This document shows, in pieces, positions 22,045-33,593 of a stretch of DNA of 64,000 nucleotides. The notes beneath the pieces were generated by a model. It searched no databases. It saw only the letters and a program-made list of their open reading frames with translations, and was not told the origin of the DNA. This DNA comes from Rotaria sordida. Lineage: Eukaryota; Rotifera; Eurotatoria; Philodinida; Philodinidae. The DNA lies in assembly GCA_905250125.1 (NCBI GenBank), contig CAJNOL010000212.1, forward strand, positions 1 to 64,000, given 5' to 3'. The position numbers and the translations under genes are program-made. How positions within the stretch are numbered: position 1 is the stretch's first letter; each line of letters begins with the position of its first letter.

Positions 22045-23418
22045 TTTTTATTATTTACGAAAGATGAAACTAATAAAAGTTTGCAATCAACAGCAAAAAT
22101 ATTTATATTAAAAGTCTCAAGACGAAAAGAGAACGAGCAAAAATATATCCTTAGTAAAATGTTGTGCAATACTAGATGATTCATTTTGCATCCATGAGCA
22201 ATTTTCATCGATATTTTGATAGAATTTATTCATTCAAAGTAATCAACTGTGATTATATTTTCATAGTAGTCTTGTTTATTGACATACATCGAATATCAAA
22301 CTCTTTCCAAGTATGATGAATAACCACAAAAAATGAATGAATCTTATAAAAAAGAAATATTATAAAAATTCAAATGGATGTTTAGGACATATTAACTTTG
22401 TAAACTGAATTTTATTTACACCATACATAGGGTTAGTTATATTAAAGCATATTATTCTAAATTAAAATTTAATGAATTTCTATAATCGAATTATGAATAC
22501 ATAGTGTTAGAAATTAAGTTGAATAATTCAAACGAGAATAGAATAATCATCATACAAAACAAATCTTACATTTAAATTAATCTCATCTGAATAAAATACG
22601 TATTTTTAAAATTGATATTGCAACACACATTATAATTGAACTGATAGAAACATTCAGAATATGAATAGCAATTATATAGAAATAGATTATATTTTGAAAG
22701 ATCATTAATGAAGCTAATATAAGGAAAACATTATACTAAGGCATGCAAAGTAAATTTAATCAATTAAAAAAAACCATCATGTATATAAGAGAAACTGAAT
22801 TCTAATTAAATTCATAACTCAAATTCATATATTGACAAAACTATGAATTTGTATAATTCACATATGAATAAGCTGATGAAAATCAGCATGTTGACTGTTA
22901 TCCATGTATATACACATTAAAGTAATCTACATAGAAAAAATGAAGGCTACAATGACTTAACTTTGTTTACTTTGCGTGCTCTCTATTGATTCTAACATCC
23001 TGCACTGACTGGATCTCACTCTACCAGAATTCAAGCTATGCATTCATTAAGATAATTCTAGAAGGGTATCCAAAAAAACTATCCTACTACTAATATATTG
23101 CAAGTAATTGGTTGAGTATCTTGCTGAAAATTGTCTCAGTACGTGAATACTTAACGATATCTTCATAAGATTTCTGATTGGCTACATGGCAAGTACCCGA
23201 TGCTCTGCATTGAAAATGCTTCTACAAGTTAGCTAACTAAGCAACTAGAAGTATCTCATTTTCAAATACTGGTAAGTATCTATGATATATTAGTAGCATG
23301 ATAACCACTCGAATGCTTTTATCTCAGTAGTATTATTACTAGAATGATTATCAGAACTCTATATTCAATGTTGATTATTATAAAAGCAGCGAATAAGTTC
23401 GATTGTTTATTAAACAAG
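22045..23418. other. AT-rich intergenic stretch with a possible small MITE
   Basis: Mostly featureless. At about 23085-23305 the ends 'ctactaatatat' occur in inverted orientation, with a partly mirrored interior (gaaaat...gagat words), suggesting a roughly 220-bp MITE, but pairing is weak. Confidence 0.35.
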
Positions 23419-24495
23419 TTACAACGAACAACATGTAGTTCCATATACTCGATTTTCACGCCAATTGATATTTGTACAATATTCATCTTTAATCCATAAC
23501 GATCTATAGTCACATGTTCGACTTATATTTGAATCTTGAACACCTAATAATGATGATGGATGTGTTTCAAGAAAAGGTTGAAATATTTTTTCATCCAAAT
23601 AATCAATGCTTGTATTGTAGAGACGTAAAAAAACTGGCCGATTACGAAAACGAGTAAGGGACGTTGGTTCGAAACTGGAAGCATTTAGCATCGAACCACC
23701 AATATCAATATATAACATATGACTCAAATCATCAACAATTAATGTTGATCGTCTACTTATAGCCAATGAATATTTACCAGTTTTTGTTAGTAAAGGCGAA
23801 AAAATTCGTAATGATGTTAAATTTGGTACATTATAAAATGGATATTTACCAATATGATCAAGTGGTTGTAATGTTTGTCTAAAATCAACACCTAGCCATA
23901 TATATCGAAGTTCAGTATGATTGAATGCATAATCTGGAATGGATTGCAGTTTATCATTTTCCATACTAAAAAATTTTAAATTATGAAATTTTTTTATTAT
24001 AGTAAATAAGTTGTGACTGTCTGATAAACTTGTATTTAAAGTTCTAAATACTTCAACGTAATTTTCTGTATTATTAAATGCATTAACATCAATTGAATTT
24101 AATAATGGATTATGATATAATATAATGTTCGAAAAAGTAATGTTTCCAAAAACATTTTCTGATAGATGATTAATCTGTGTATTATGTAAAAGAAAGTCAT
24201 TAAATTTCGTAAGATTATCCGATTGTTTATTTGTTGTTAATATAATACTAAGTTTAATAAAAATAGAACGCAAATCTAAGAATGAATTTTCAATATGTTC
24301 ACATACAATTGATTTTTGACGAATTGGAATCGTTTCTGTTAGAGTTGGATAGAGTACTGTTTGATCATTTGATGAATTACTCTCAATACATAAACATGGT
24401 TCCATTAAGAAATTAGATGGGCATTGACTTTGAACAAAAATGAAGTATTGAACAATAATAAATAATAGAATCGAAAATATATATGTGTGATACAT
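23419..24495 (-). CDS. Secreted leucine-rich-repeat protein (358 aa)
   Basis: Single-exon frame from ATG 24495. A signal peptide (residues 1-22, IFSILLFIIVQYFIFVQ) is followed by a cysteine cap (CPSNFLMEPCLC). Leucine-rich segments spaced by about 24 residues come next (INHLSENVFGNITFSNIILY, LQSIPDYAFNHTELRYIWL, YPFYNVPNLTSLRIF), and the chain ends with a C-terminal cysteine cluster (CDYRSLWIKDEYC...TTCCSL). Many N-x-S/T sites fit a secreted glycoprotein. The plan matches arthropod/rotifer proteins annotated as 'oplophorus-luciferin 2-monooxygenase non-catalytic subunit-like', a name based on the LRR fold only. No membrane anchor is seen, so it is likely extracellular. Binding partner unknown. 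Confidence 0.75.
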   Translation of the reverse strand: MYHTYIFSILLFIIVQYFIFVQSQCPSNFLMEPCLCIESNSSNDQTVLYPTLTETIPIRQKSIVCEHIENSFLDLRSIFIKLSIILTTNKQSDNLTKFNDFLLHNTQINHLSENVFGNITFSNIILYHNPLLNSIDVNAFNNTENYVEVFRTLNTSLSDSHNLFTIIKKFHNLKFFSMENDKLQSIPDYAFNHTELRYIWLGVDFRQTLQPLDHIGKYPFYNVPNLTSLRIFSPLLTKTGKYSLAISRRSTLIVDDLSHMLYIDIGGSMLNASSFEPTSLTRFRNRPVFLRLYNTSIDYLDEKIFQPFLETHPSSLLGVQDSNISRTCDYRSLWIKDEYCTNINWRENRVYGTTCCSL

Positions 24496-24884
24496 ATTGA
24501 ATAGTCTTTTGTTGAAAATAATAATAATAGTAAATACAAAAGAAGTAAAGCAACATCAAAATAAGGATTTAGATGAAGATTACAGATAAATAAATGCAGG
24601 AATAATATAATGTTAAATAGACGATTAAAAAAAAGTAAAATGTGATTCACAGTTCGACATGATATTTTTTGAAAGGATTAATAATTAAACCAATGGTTTG
24701 AGCAATTGATTTTATTCGTAGTCAATATATTTTGAGACACATGTAAACGATTTTAGAGGGTCATCTATAAAGAGCGTTTCGGTAGTGAGGAGAGAAGGGT
24801 TCGTCAAACTTGAATGGAAGGAGAATGTCAAACATTTCTGGACGTCCAGACACTTAACTTGAATATATTACAGACAACATTAAA
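24496..24884. other. Upstream region of the LRR gene, nothing further seen
   Basis: AT-rich 5' flank followed by unique sequence up to the foldback element. No gene. Confidence 0.4.
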
Positions 24885-25513
24885 CTTACGAGGGAACATT
24901 CCCAACTGTTACATCGCTTTTGAGTCGAGCGTATACACATCATGTAGGTCCTAATGATCTATGAATACTCTGAAAAAAGTTTGTACCGCTAGCTTATTAC
25001 TGCCGAGATATTGCATTTTTACTGTATTTATAAGCAAAAAAGCCGTGGTCCCCTCAGGAACACTAGGAAAACTGAGTTTCGAATTTCAACTTGAAACTTT
25101 GTACAGGGACAGGTCTCAATGATAATAGTTTATTGTGAAAGTTTCAGATCTTTTCATTGCTGCTAGTCTGAAATAAGAATATCGGAATCTGCTGGTGTAT
25201 ATAAGCTATTTTACAATAGTTGTATCTTAGGATAGGAACAACGAAAAGATCTGAAACTTTCACAATCAACTATTCTCATTGAGGCCTATCTCTATGTAAA
25301 GTTTCAAGTTGAAATTCGAAATTTAGTTTTTCTAGTGTTCCTGCGGAGACCACGGCTTATTTTCTTAAACATACAGTAAAAATACAATATCTCGGCAGTA
25401 ATAAGCTAGCGGCATGAACTTTTTTCAGAGTATTCATAGAACATTAAGACCTACATGATGTGCATACGCTCGACTCAAAAGCGATGTGATACTTAGGAAT
25501 GTTCCCTCGTAAG
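24885..25513. mobile_element. Foldback element with CTTACGAGGGA ends, arms about 300 bp
   Basis: The left terminus 'cttacgagggaacattccc' and the right terminus ending 'gttccctcgtaag' are reverse complements. Pairing continues through 'atcgcttttgagtcgagcg', 'aagtttcaagttgaaattcg'-type blocks and 'gaaaagatctgaaactttc' to a centre near 25195. Arms agree at roughly 90%. No coding frame. Confidence 0.8.
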
Positions 25514-28125
25514 AAGCATATAGTGGAAGGTTAATTTCATATCAATGATGTCGTGAGTGGGCATGGACATGGAGTATGGGTGTGTGGGTTAGGATATGGT
25601 TCAATACAAGATCTCAACCATTCCCATACCTAGATCCGTTTGGATTCCTTCACGAAGTATGAGTAAGAGAGAGGACTATGCTTATTGTTGAAATTACAAC
25701 CAAAGCTTCATGATAAATGTGCTTGGTTCAGTTAGGGACAAGCAAATTCAAGTACCCATTTCATGGCGCTGTCTACAATCGTATTTCAGTAAACATAGGC
25801 GACAGGGAATCGGTTTTATGAAATTTCGGTTATTCGCATGTTGGCGAATTCTGATTAGATCGTTGATTATCGAGTCTAGTGTGACGAATTCAGTAAGTGA
25901 CGTCTTGCAGATGTCGCTTAAATTTGGATTAGAATCCTAGGCAAATCTTGGAATCGACATAGGGAAAGAACAGATGATCATGAAAACGGTCTGAGTCATA
26001 AATCTTCGACTTCCTGATTTTTTTCTTATATTTCTTCAAAGTGACTCAAGTTCGGCCCCTCATCTCCTCTTTAAAATCAATAAAGGTTCAATATTTCTAG
26101 TATGACTCCATTAATTATAACACTGATTTCTTATCATTTTCCGATGACAGGAAATGTGTTCAGATTGAATTCAGTTTGATGCTCATTTGCTGCAATAAAA
26201 GTACAATCGAATCGATCACGAGAGAAAAACAGATAAAGCAGTTAATATGCAGAAAAGTACTATTAGAAGAGTTCGATGTTCTACAAAACCAATGGAAGAT
26301 GATACATATTTGATAAGTTACCAATTGCTTTGTTTTCTCTGACTTGGATTAATTGATACTCGAAAGTGTAGGGAGGAACGTAAAGATGGATGTGTGATTT
26401 TCATGTTGTAATACGAAGCGAGCAATTTTCATCAAACTAATCGGGGAAAAAACTCTGGAAGTGTCTACATGGTCCAAAAGATCCTTAAGTATGTTTTTTT
26501 GTGCTGAAAGTAAAGCAAATGGACGGGCATCAGACAGATTTAGCAACTTCATAATGATAATCAGATAACATGACAAAGTCGAGTTCTCTTTCAAAGCCAT
26601 AAGATTGAGAGAACGAAAAGACGTATTCGATCTTCAAAATGTGCGATCAAAGCATTCATATTAACTTTTTTCATACGATGACTGCTCCCCATATCTTGAT
26701 AAAGGTAGAAGGTAAGTGGCCATGTATTGCAACAATCCGACAATATTCGTTCCGTTTCATGATAATCAGAATTATATTGTTCTCGACAATGGAAACTCTA
26801 TGTTCAAAGACTCAACATAGTGTTGACAAAGACATGGTAGTGTCGATTTCTACAGTCATCGACCGTTCAACTTGTAGGGACAATATAAAGAAGTGATCGA
26901 TACAAAAATGTATTGATACATAAAATTCAAAGTCTAGATGATAAAGCCAATCATTAACGAAGAGCAGAATGTTGAAACAAGACACGGTTGATTATGAACT
27001 GTTTGTTCATCCACATTTCTTTTAGCAAAGAAATCCGACGAAGTTTTTCAGGTCTTTGTTGTTTTATGGCACCTTGCCTTCACATCAGTTGGTAATCAAT
27101 AGTTGTCAAAGCAGTAAAATTGCATTTAAAATACTGCTTTTGTTCTTCATGAAGTGTATTTTTCTGTGACATATTTGGACTGTTGCAGTGCAGTGAATAG
27201 AAATGAAATGAGTGATGCAGGCGTTCTGATTAAGTACTATGAACTACTTGTTTCATTAACAAGTCGTTTTACTTTTTCGATTTCTTTAAACAATTTCTCA
27301 GCAAAAAATTCATTTCGAAATAAGTGACTATCAACTGTACTCTCAAATGATCGTTGACAAAAGTCTTGTCTTTCTCAAAGTTTTCCATACGGATTACTGA
27401 TCAGATGTTTGACTATAACAAGAATCCAGAATCTTTTCACCTTGTGAACTGTAATAGATTCACTGTCGTTGTCTAAACTTTCAGGTAACTGGAGGAGTGA
27501 AATCTTATTCGCAAACAAAGGTACGCTTCATCTTCTTGTGTAACCACCTGTTCTTCTATGGCAAGCTACTCTTACACCATCAGCAATTTGATACTATTCT
27601 CTCACCAGTGAGATTGACTGAAACATCACCCTGGCTTATCTCAAAGTTAACAACGGACCATATTATGCTCTAAAATCATGGAGCAACCCTTATCTTATGT
27701 TTAGCATCCCAGTTAATAGAAGAATCAAAGTTAGACATGCGTCATTCACAGAGAAAGTTGCTATTTGTCAAAAAATTTCACAGATATCATCTATTTCCTC
27801 TTCACTGCTTGAAACATATTGTCACTCAAGCTCGCAGAATATTGACTAACATATAATACATGTTATACGAAGAATGTCACTGCTTTGTTTGTCGACGGCA
27901 GAGAGAGTATCAATTTCAATCATCATTCTTTTTGCTATTTGCACAATACGATATATGATCGTCACCGTTGCACCAATATTTACTGTAGATCAACATGAAG
28001 TTTCATCAACCTACAGGATTCTTTGCTTTCAATACATTACCTTGAAACATAAAGAAGAAAAATAGAATGATTCATCGAATATCAATGAGTGAATAAAAGC
28101 CAACTATTGACTCTCCTTACATGAC
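25514..28125. other. Gene-poor stretch with possible decayed coding remnants
   Basis: At about 25550-25600 lies a GTGGG-rich patch. On the minus strand, 26349-26600 (83-codon frame) and about 27230-27500 (short pieces such as LFKEIEKVKRLVNET broken by stops) look protein-like, but no family is recognised. I treat them as possible relics, not genes. Confidence 0.3.
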
Positions 28126-28133
28126 TATAAAAA
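28126..28133 (+). promoter_or_regulatory. TATA box of the C2-domain gene
   Basis: TATAAAAA lies 48 bp before the ATG at 28174 in a G/C-richer context (gactataaaaaggagtcg). Transcription would be expected to start near 28155-28160, giving a very short leader. It is the clearest TATA promoter in the window. Confidence 0.65.
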
Positions 28134-28173
28134 GGAGTCGTGCGCTTGATAGATGCATTAATCAGTACGAATC

Positions 28174-28609
28174 ATGCCTAACGGTACACTCGAAGTAGTC
28201 GTTGCGGAAGGACGTCGTCTTAAGGATCAAGATACGTTTGGTAAAAACGATTCCTATGTGGAAGTCTACTTGGACAAAAAGTACAAACAACGGACTACCA
28301 TCATTTCGAACACGAATGATCCCGTTTGGAACGAACGATTTTCATTCAATATTCATGACGGTGACGATACCATTCATTTTGATGTCTACGATGACGATGT
28401 CGGCGACAAAGATGCAATTGGCAAGTGTAAAGTTAAACTGAAACATGTCTTCGACGATGGAAAATATGATGAATGGGTGAAATTACCGGCGATGCTCGGA
28501 CTGTCATCCAATGGCGAAATACATATCATCATGAGATTTAGAGTGAGTACTGTTCAGACAAAAGCTGTCATCTCTAATCATTGCTTCCTCTCTATTGTAG
28601 CCATCTTAA
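28174..28609 (+). CDS. Single C2-domain protein, 2 exons, 125 aa
   Basis: Exon 1 is 28174-28542, with donor gtgagt. Acceptor ...ctattgtag leads to exon 2, 28601-28609, which adds only Pro-Ser-stop. One C2 domain fills the protein: strand 1 'MPNGTLEVVVAEGRRLKDQD', then 'GKNDSYVEVYLDKKYKQRT', 'NDPVWNERFSF' and FDVYDDDVGDKDAIGK. Aspartates at 20, 26, 73, 75 and 80 sit in the calcium-binding loops, so calcium-dependent membrane binding is likely. The layout resembles small stand-alone C2 proteins such as the plant 16-kDa/ERG3 type. Codon use is much richer in G/C-ending codons than neighbouring genes. With the strong TATA box this suggests high expression or a foreign origin. AATAAA occurs at about 28701. 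Confidence 0.85.
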
Positions 28610-29326
28610 TTCACATGATCAACAAAGCAGCGCGATGATGGAAACAATTCTTATCTTACTCGCTTCTAATCTCTCGATGTTGTGTTTTCTAATCAAGACT
28701 AATAAATAAAACTCGTATAAGGAAAATCAATAGATATCGTCAGCTATCTGTTATTGTCAGAGACTGCTGGTCAAAAATATATTGGAGCGCTTGAGAATGT
28801 GGGCGTGAATGTAGGTGTGACTAGGTGTGTGAATGTGGATGTGAGTGGGTGCGTGTGAGTAAGTGATGCAATGGGTCTTCTTTTCATCGTCACTGCCACT
28901 TTCACTCAATTACCAGCACATCAGATCACATCCGCACCCACACCCTCTGAAGCCATCTGATATCGGATCAAATCTTTTTTAATAGGATCCATAGGCCATA
29001 TTGAATCATTTGGAGACAAAGATAATACAGAGCATTCTTCGATGCCTATAGATGAACTTAAATTACTAACGGATAAGTTGAAGAAGAGTGAATATTCTAA
29101 TATCATATGTGTCAGTTATTTTAAAGCAAAAGTAAACCAAAATCATTAAGAAAGACTTCAAATATTTTCATACTTCTTGACTGAGACATTTAAAACGTGT
29201 CAAAATTTGTTGATAGTAAGTTGAATAAGACTTTATTTTTAAAAAAGATAATATAATAATTATTCATCAATAATGAAAAGTACTTTTTTTTTAATGTTTT
29301 GTGTTATTTGAATGCATAAGTTTAGT
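28610..29326. other. Short intergenic stretch with GTG-rich patch
   Basis: About 28796-28865 is a degenerate GTGTGAATGTGG/GAGTGGG tract. A 61-codon minus-strand frame at 28921-29106 has no support. Confidence 0.4.
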
Positions 29327-31010
29327 TTAACTTGTTGGTTTGTCAACGTGAGGAGCGTAACGTGGACGTGATCTAATCAAAGAAAAATAAATGAGTTTGC
29401 ATTTGTAGTATTTTTTTAAACAGACCTTTTTTTCTTCTTCGCTGTTGCCTGACTGTCTTCGGGTTGTGGTTCTGGTAGATAAACTATGGGGGAAACCTTT
29501 TCATCTTTGTTTGAAAATTCTTTACGGTTTTCCATCGCTTTAGCTTCTTGGCAGTCATGAATGTTTCCTTCTATATGAGAATAAAATCTACTATTTATAT
29601 GAGTAGTACTATCTATTTACGATTACTGTCTATTCCAGAAGCATTCAAGTTATTTCCCTTTGGATGATATATATTTACTTGAAGATGTGTATCCCATTGT
29701 GGAATATGTTTACCTGTGCGCAGAAAAGAAAAAACTACTTCACATATTTGAAAGATACTATATACCATTGTATTCTGCAACTGCAGCAGCGGCCGATTCC
29801 TTGTTGACATAGGTTACTTTTGCGTTACACCAGCCGTTCTTCTTTTTTGGACGTTTAAAAATAGATATTTCAGTTTTCTGATTATTTGGATTGTGCTAGA
29901 AAATATCGAAATATTGAATAATACGTAAACACGTTTTCATATTCAGTTTAGTGATGCGACTAATCTTTGAATGTACTATATGTCATGTCAAACTGTACCC
30001 AAATAACTGGATAGATTAGATCATGTGCATTGGATGAGACAAATACAAGTAATAGTTGATTTTATAGGAAAATCTTCTGGCGAAGGGATGAGCAGAACTA
30101 ATCTTCTACTTATTTCAAATTTTAATCATGTTTATACGCATCCTGTTCACTCATTGTATAGTATGTTTGATATAAATTGTGAGAATCTAAAATTTCTTAT
30201 ATATGTATAATAATGATAAGTGTACCTTGATAGGTCCAACTTTTGAAAATAGATCAAATATATCGTTAAGTTGGACGATAGCAGGTAAATTTCTGATAAA
30301 TATGGCATCTTCTGCATTGTGATTGGTATCATCAACGGGTGAATCTGAAACTGATGAAGCGTCACTTTCATCGTTCGGTTCATTTGTCGCTGCTAAACAA
30401 ACAGTAATCGTACATGACCAACGCTTGCTTTAAAAATTCACAAAAACATTTACTTACGCTTTTGTAACTGATACATCTTTTGTGTCAGTTCCTTAATTTC
30501 TTTGTCATGTTGTTGAACATGATCGATAAGTTGTCGATTTTCAGCAATCAGTGAAGCTAATACTGGTCGCAATGGTTCAAAAATACATGTCGTATTATGA
30601 TTCTGTAATTCACCACGTGGTCCTTCCCAAGGACATTTAATGTCAGCAGCTTTACATTGAACTACTGATTCTGGACAAACCTTGTTAATATGATCCACAA
30701 AGTTTCCACGTTGTAAACCAGTTTGTGCACATAATATGCACTGAACACGAAGTTGATCAAGTATATTCCGCAAGGGACGACTGACTTGGGTGAGTTCATT
30801 GATCGATAAGGGCTTCTTAACACACACAGGACATGAACAATTGTTACTCTGATGAAGCCATTGTGTGATGCATGCGCGACCATATGTATGTTCGCATGGT
30901 GTACAAACTGGATCCTTAAGAGGCTTATGACAAATACTGCATATTAAATTTCGGTCAATGGACTGCTCATCCATGTATTCCATAAATTCAAATTCACAGC
31001 CGTCTGTCAT
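29327..31010 (-). CDS. RING - TRAF zinc finger - coiled coil - RRM protein, 6 exons, 377 aa
   Basis: Exons 30458-31010, 30226-30392, 29766-29895, 29621-29713, 29426-29570 and 29327-29372 join in frame. The apparent stop after exon 1 lies inside a 65-nt intron with a perfect gtaagt donor. The RING has C24, C27, C39, H41, C47, C60 and C63, but Gly44 replaces the fifth ligand. Two TRAF-type fingers follow: C91/C94/H107/C112 and C119/C126/H138/C142. A coiled coil spans about 155-184. After an acidic linker there is an RNA-recognition motif (about 213-305; RNP2 IFIRNL at 215-220, then NAKVTYV and a hydrophobic last strand), closest in style to FUS/TAF15 RRMs. The tail is basic (KKKKRSRPR). RING plus RRM is known in the CNOT4 E3 ligase; adding TRAF fingers is unusual. 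A role linking ubiquitin ligation and RNA is inference. Confidence 0.85.
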
Positions 31011-31159
31011 TAGTAACTGGAAAACAGTATCTATAAATAATCTGCATTGATTTTTTAAAAACAGCTATTATTTATGGCATGTAATAGTCATTAGTTTTAG
31101 AGATGTATTAAAGTATTTTTTTAAAACGTAGCAGATTTGCGTAATTAATTAAAGAGTAT

Positions 31160-31872
31160 CGCACTAATGAGGGAACATATTTGAATGTTCTCCCCTGAGA
31201 ATGAGTTCGGATGCATTCTATGTATTGGGGACCTCGATGAATATTTCGAATATTAATATCGTAGCTGTCCCCACTCAGGTCTCGAAAAATTAGAGTATCA
31301 AATTTTTTCTTTTTTAGGCTCTCTCTTACTAGTAGATGTATTTTGTTCTTTTTCGCTTTTTTGTTAAATTTACAAGAACAATCAGTTTTCTTTCTGAGAA
31401 GACAACTTGAAATGAACATAAGTCGATATGAAGGCGGTATCTCGTTATCATAAGTGAACATATCACAACTATGTTTCTCAAGCAAATACTCATCTGATCG
31501 ATTACTTATCGTTTTTGATAATACAGGGAAGCAGTAGATATAAATAGCTAAGTTGAAAAAATAGATGTGACATGTTCACTTATAATAACAAGATAGCGCC
31601 TTCATATCGACTTATGTTCATTTCAAGTTGTCTTCTCACAAAGAAAACTGCTTGTTATTGTAAATTTGACAAAAAAGCGAAAAAGAACATGACACATCTA
31701 CCAGTAAGAAAGAGCCTAAAAATGAAAAAGTTTGATACTCTAATTTTTCGAGACCTAAATGGGGACAGCTAAGATATTAATCTTCGAGATATTCATTGAG
31801 ATCTCTAACAGATAGAATGCATTCGAACTCATTCTCAGGGAAGACACTGAAATATGTTCCCTGATGAGAGTA
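31160..31872. mobile_element. Foldback element, about 710 bp
   Basis: Left part (gagggaacatatttgaatg, 'gaatgagttcggatgcattc') and right part ('gaatgcattcgaactcattc', aaatatgttccctgatgag) are reverse complements. Matching continues through 'tgtccccactcaggtctcg' and 'acttatgttcatttcaagtt' to a loop near 31500-31560. Both arms hold the same fragmentary frame (31108-31485 minus and 31572-31772 plus: SYRLMFISSCLL...), which is a mirror image, not two genes. Confidence 0.75.
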
Positions 31873-32730
31873 AGACAATAGCAGCCAGTATCCAAGCGAA
31901 CAGAAAAAAAGAAAAAGCGAGTGAAAACGCTATAGTGATTTCGACCATTTTCGGTTTCTCATCACGATTTCCGATGGTCAGCCAAAAACATTTAAATAAG
32001 TACAGTGTGACAACGAATACTTCTTACACGGGATAAAATTTTGGATAGTTTATGCGTTACAAATTCTTAGCCATTTTGAGATCTACTTACTATAAGCATT
32101 GCTGACTCACAATTAAGAACCACGATTAGCATCCTAAAATGCCCAGATTTTCCGTGTATTGACAAGTTCCTTTATTTTTAGTCTAGTTTCATGCCTTTCC
32201 TGTTTCCAACCGGCTATCCGATAGGCACTTCGACATGTCGATTTAAGATTGCCATGAACATCGAAATTTCAAACGTACCCTAGAATTCTCACTTTCCGAT
32301 GAGTCGAGAGCTTGGCGATAGGTCAGTAAAACGCTGAGTTTTTGACCAGCCGAACGATTTTTACTGAGAGAATCAAAATTTGATCAAAATAAAAAGGATT
32401 TTTTTCCTATAGTATGCCTTATTCTCGAGACGTCAAAATCTATCGATATAAACGCGGAGAAGATTCGAACATGGGTACTTACAATTAATATTCGTCGAAC
32501 ATCTAAACTAAATATGAACTATTGTTCTTCGATCAAAGTTATCTTTTCAACTCTTAGAAGGATAACAGTTTCAAGATTGTTATTTTAACACTTGCTAACA
32601 GTTCTTTAAAATAAAAATAAAAACTTTTTAATCGAATAAAAACATCTGTTGCATGTCTCTAAATAGAGAAAACGTTTTTTTCGAGTCTCTAATGCCATCT
32701 ACGGAGTTTATTTGATAAATAGTTGATATA
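31873..32730. other. Unique stretch between two inverted-repeat elements
   Basis: No gene or repeat I can support. Confidence 0.35.
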
Positions 32731-33345
32731 GGTGATAAAATAGAGTCTGTGGGGGTAATTCTGATCAAAAATTAAAAATTTCATTTTATTTTTTTTCGTT
32801 CTCATTCACCTTACTTTGTAGAAAGGTGATTTTTTTATCATAACTAGATCAAAGTGTCTTCTATCAACTGACGAAAGAATCTCTGAAAAAGCATGTACTA
32901 GAAAAAGTAATAGCAAAAATGGTGAGAGGGGATGCGAGCTGATCCGAATTACCCCAATTGGGATAATTCGGATCAGTCAATCAAACTAGTCCGGGTAATT
33001 CCGATCACTCCAGCAAAAATAGCTGTAATGTTTTTCCCCAACTCATAACTTTTTTTTTGTCCATTGTCATATGAATCAAAACTACACCATTCGATAGCTC
33101 AAAGTCTTGTCCATGGAACCTGAAAATATTTCGATGGATGAATGAACCGTTGCGATATACTGAATAAAACTCTGAGGCCATTCTCAACCATGTAAAAAAG
33201 CATTTGGGGTAATTCGGATCATTCTAATTCCCTTGATTGTAATCAGGGTCTTAATCCCGAAATTGACTGTGTTTGTCGGCAGAGTAATAGTTCGAATCCA
33301 TGTCACAGGAAAAAGCGATTTTTTAGTGGCATCCTTAGGTCCTGA

Positions 33346-33593
33346 AGTCCTATCCCATTGGAACATAAGTTCTGCACGTTTTTTTTTCGTTGTTAGGAGT
33401 TTCACACTTGATACCTCTTGACTAGAAAGAGGTATAAATCTGAAATTTTTAGCGTAGATAGAACTCATAAAGCTCTATCAATTCTAAAATTTTCAGATTC
33501 ATTTATCTTCCTAGTCACGAGGTATTAGGCCTGAAACTCTCCTAACAACGAAAAAATCCTCCAGAACTTATGTTCCAACAGGATATTTGGTTT
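33346..33593. repeat. Nested ~245-bp foldback, copy 1
   Basis: Starts 'ctatcccattggaacataag' and ends with its inverse (acttatgttccaacaggatat). It pairs through ttctgcacg, 'ggagtttcacacttgatacc' and 'ctgaaatttttag' blocks around a centre near 33470. Confidence 0.75.

Noticed and set aside
22870-22895. Hammerhead-like core words (ctgatgaaaa)
   Set aside because: The required conserved core and three stems could not be assembled around it.
26349-26600. 83-codon minus frame (LNLSDARPFALLSAQ...)
   Set aside because: Looks protein-like but isolated, with no exon partner or family; noted only as a possible relic.
28202-28441. 79-codon plus frame overlapping the C2 gene
   Set aside because: Alternate-frame shadow of the C2 domain.
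31108-31772. Two similar frames on opposite strands (SYRLMFISSCLL...)
   Set aside because: They are the two arms of one inverted repeat read outward, so the similarity is structural and not evidence of coding.
33284-33312. tRNA-like B box (agttcgaatcca) in the composite element arm
   Set aside because: No acceptor stem, D-arm or proper 7-nt anticodon loop could be formed around it; the match is limited to the B-box core and is repeated in the other arm only because the arms are identical.
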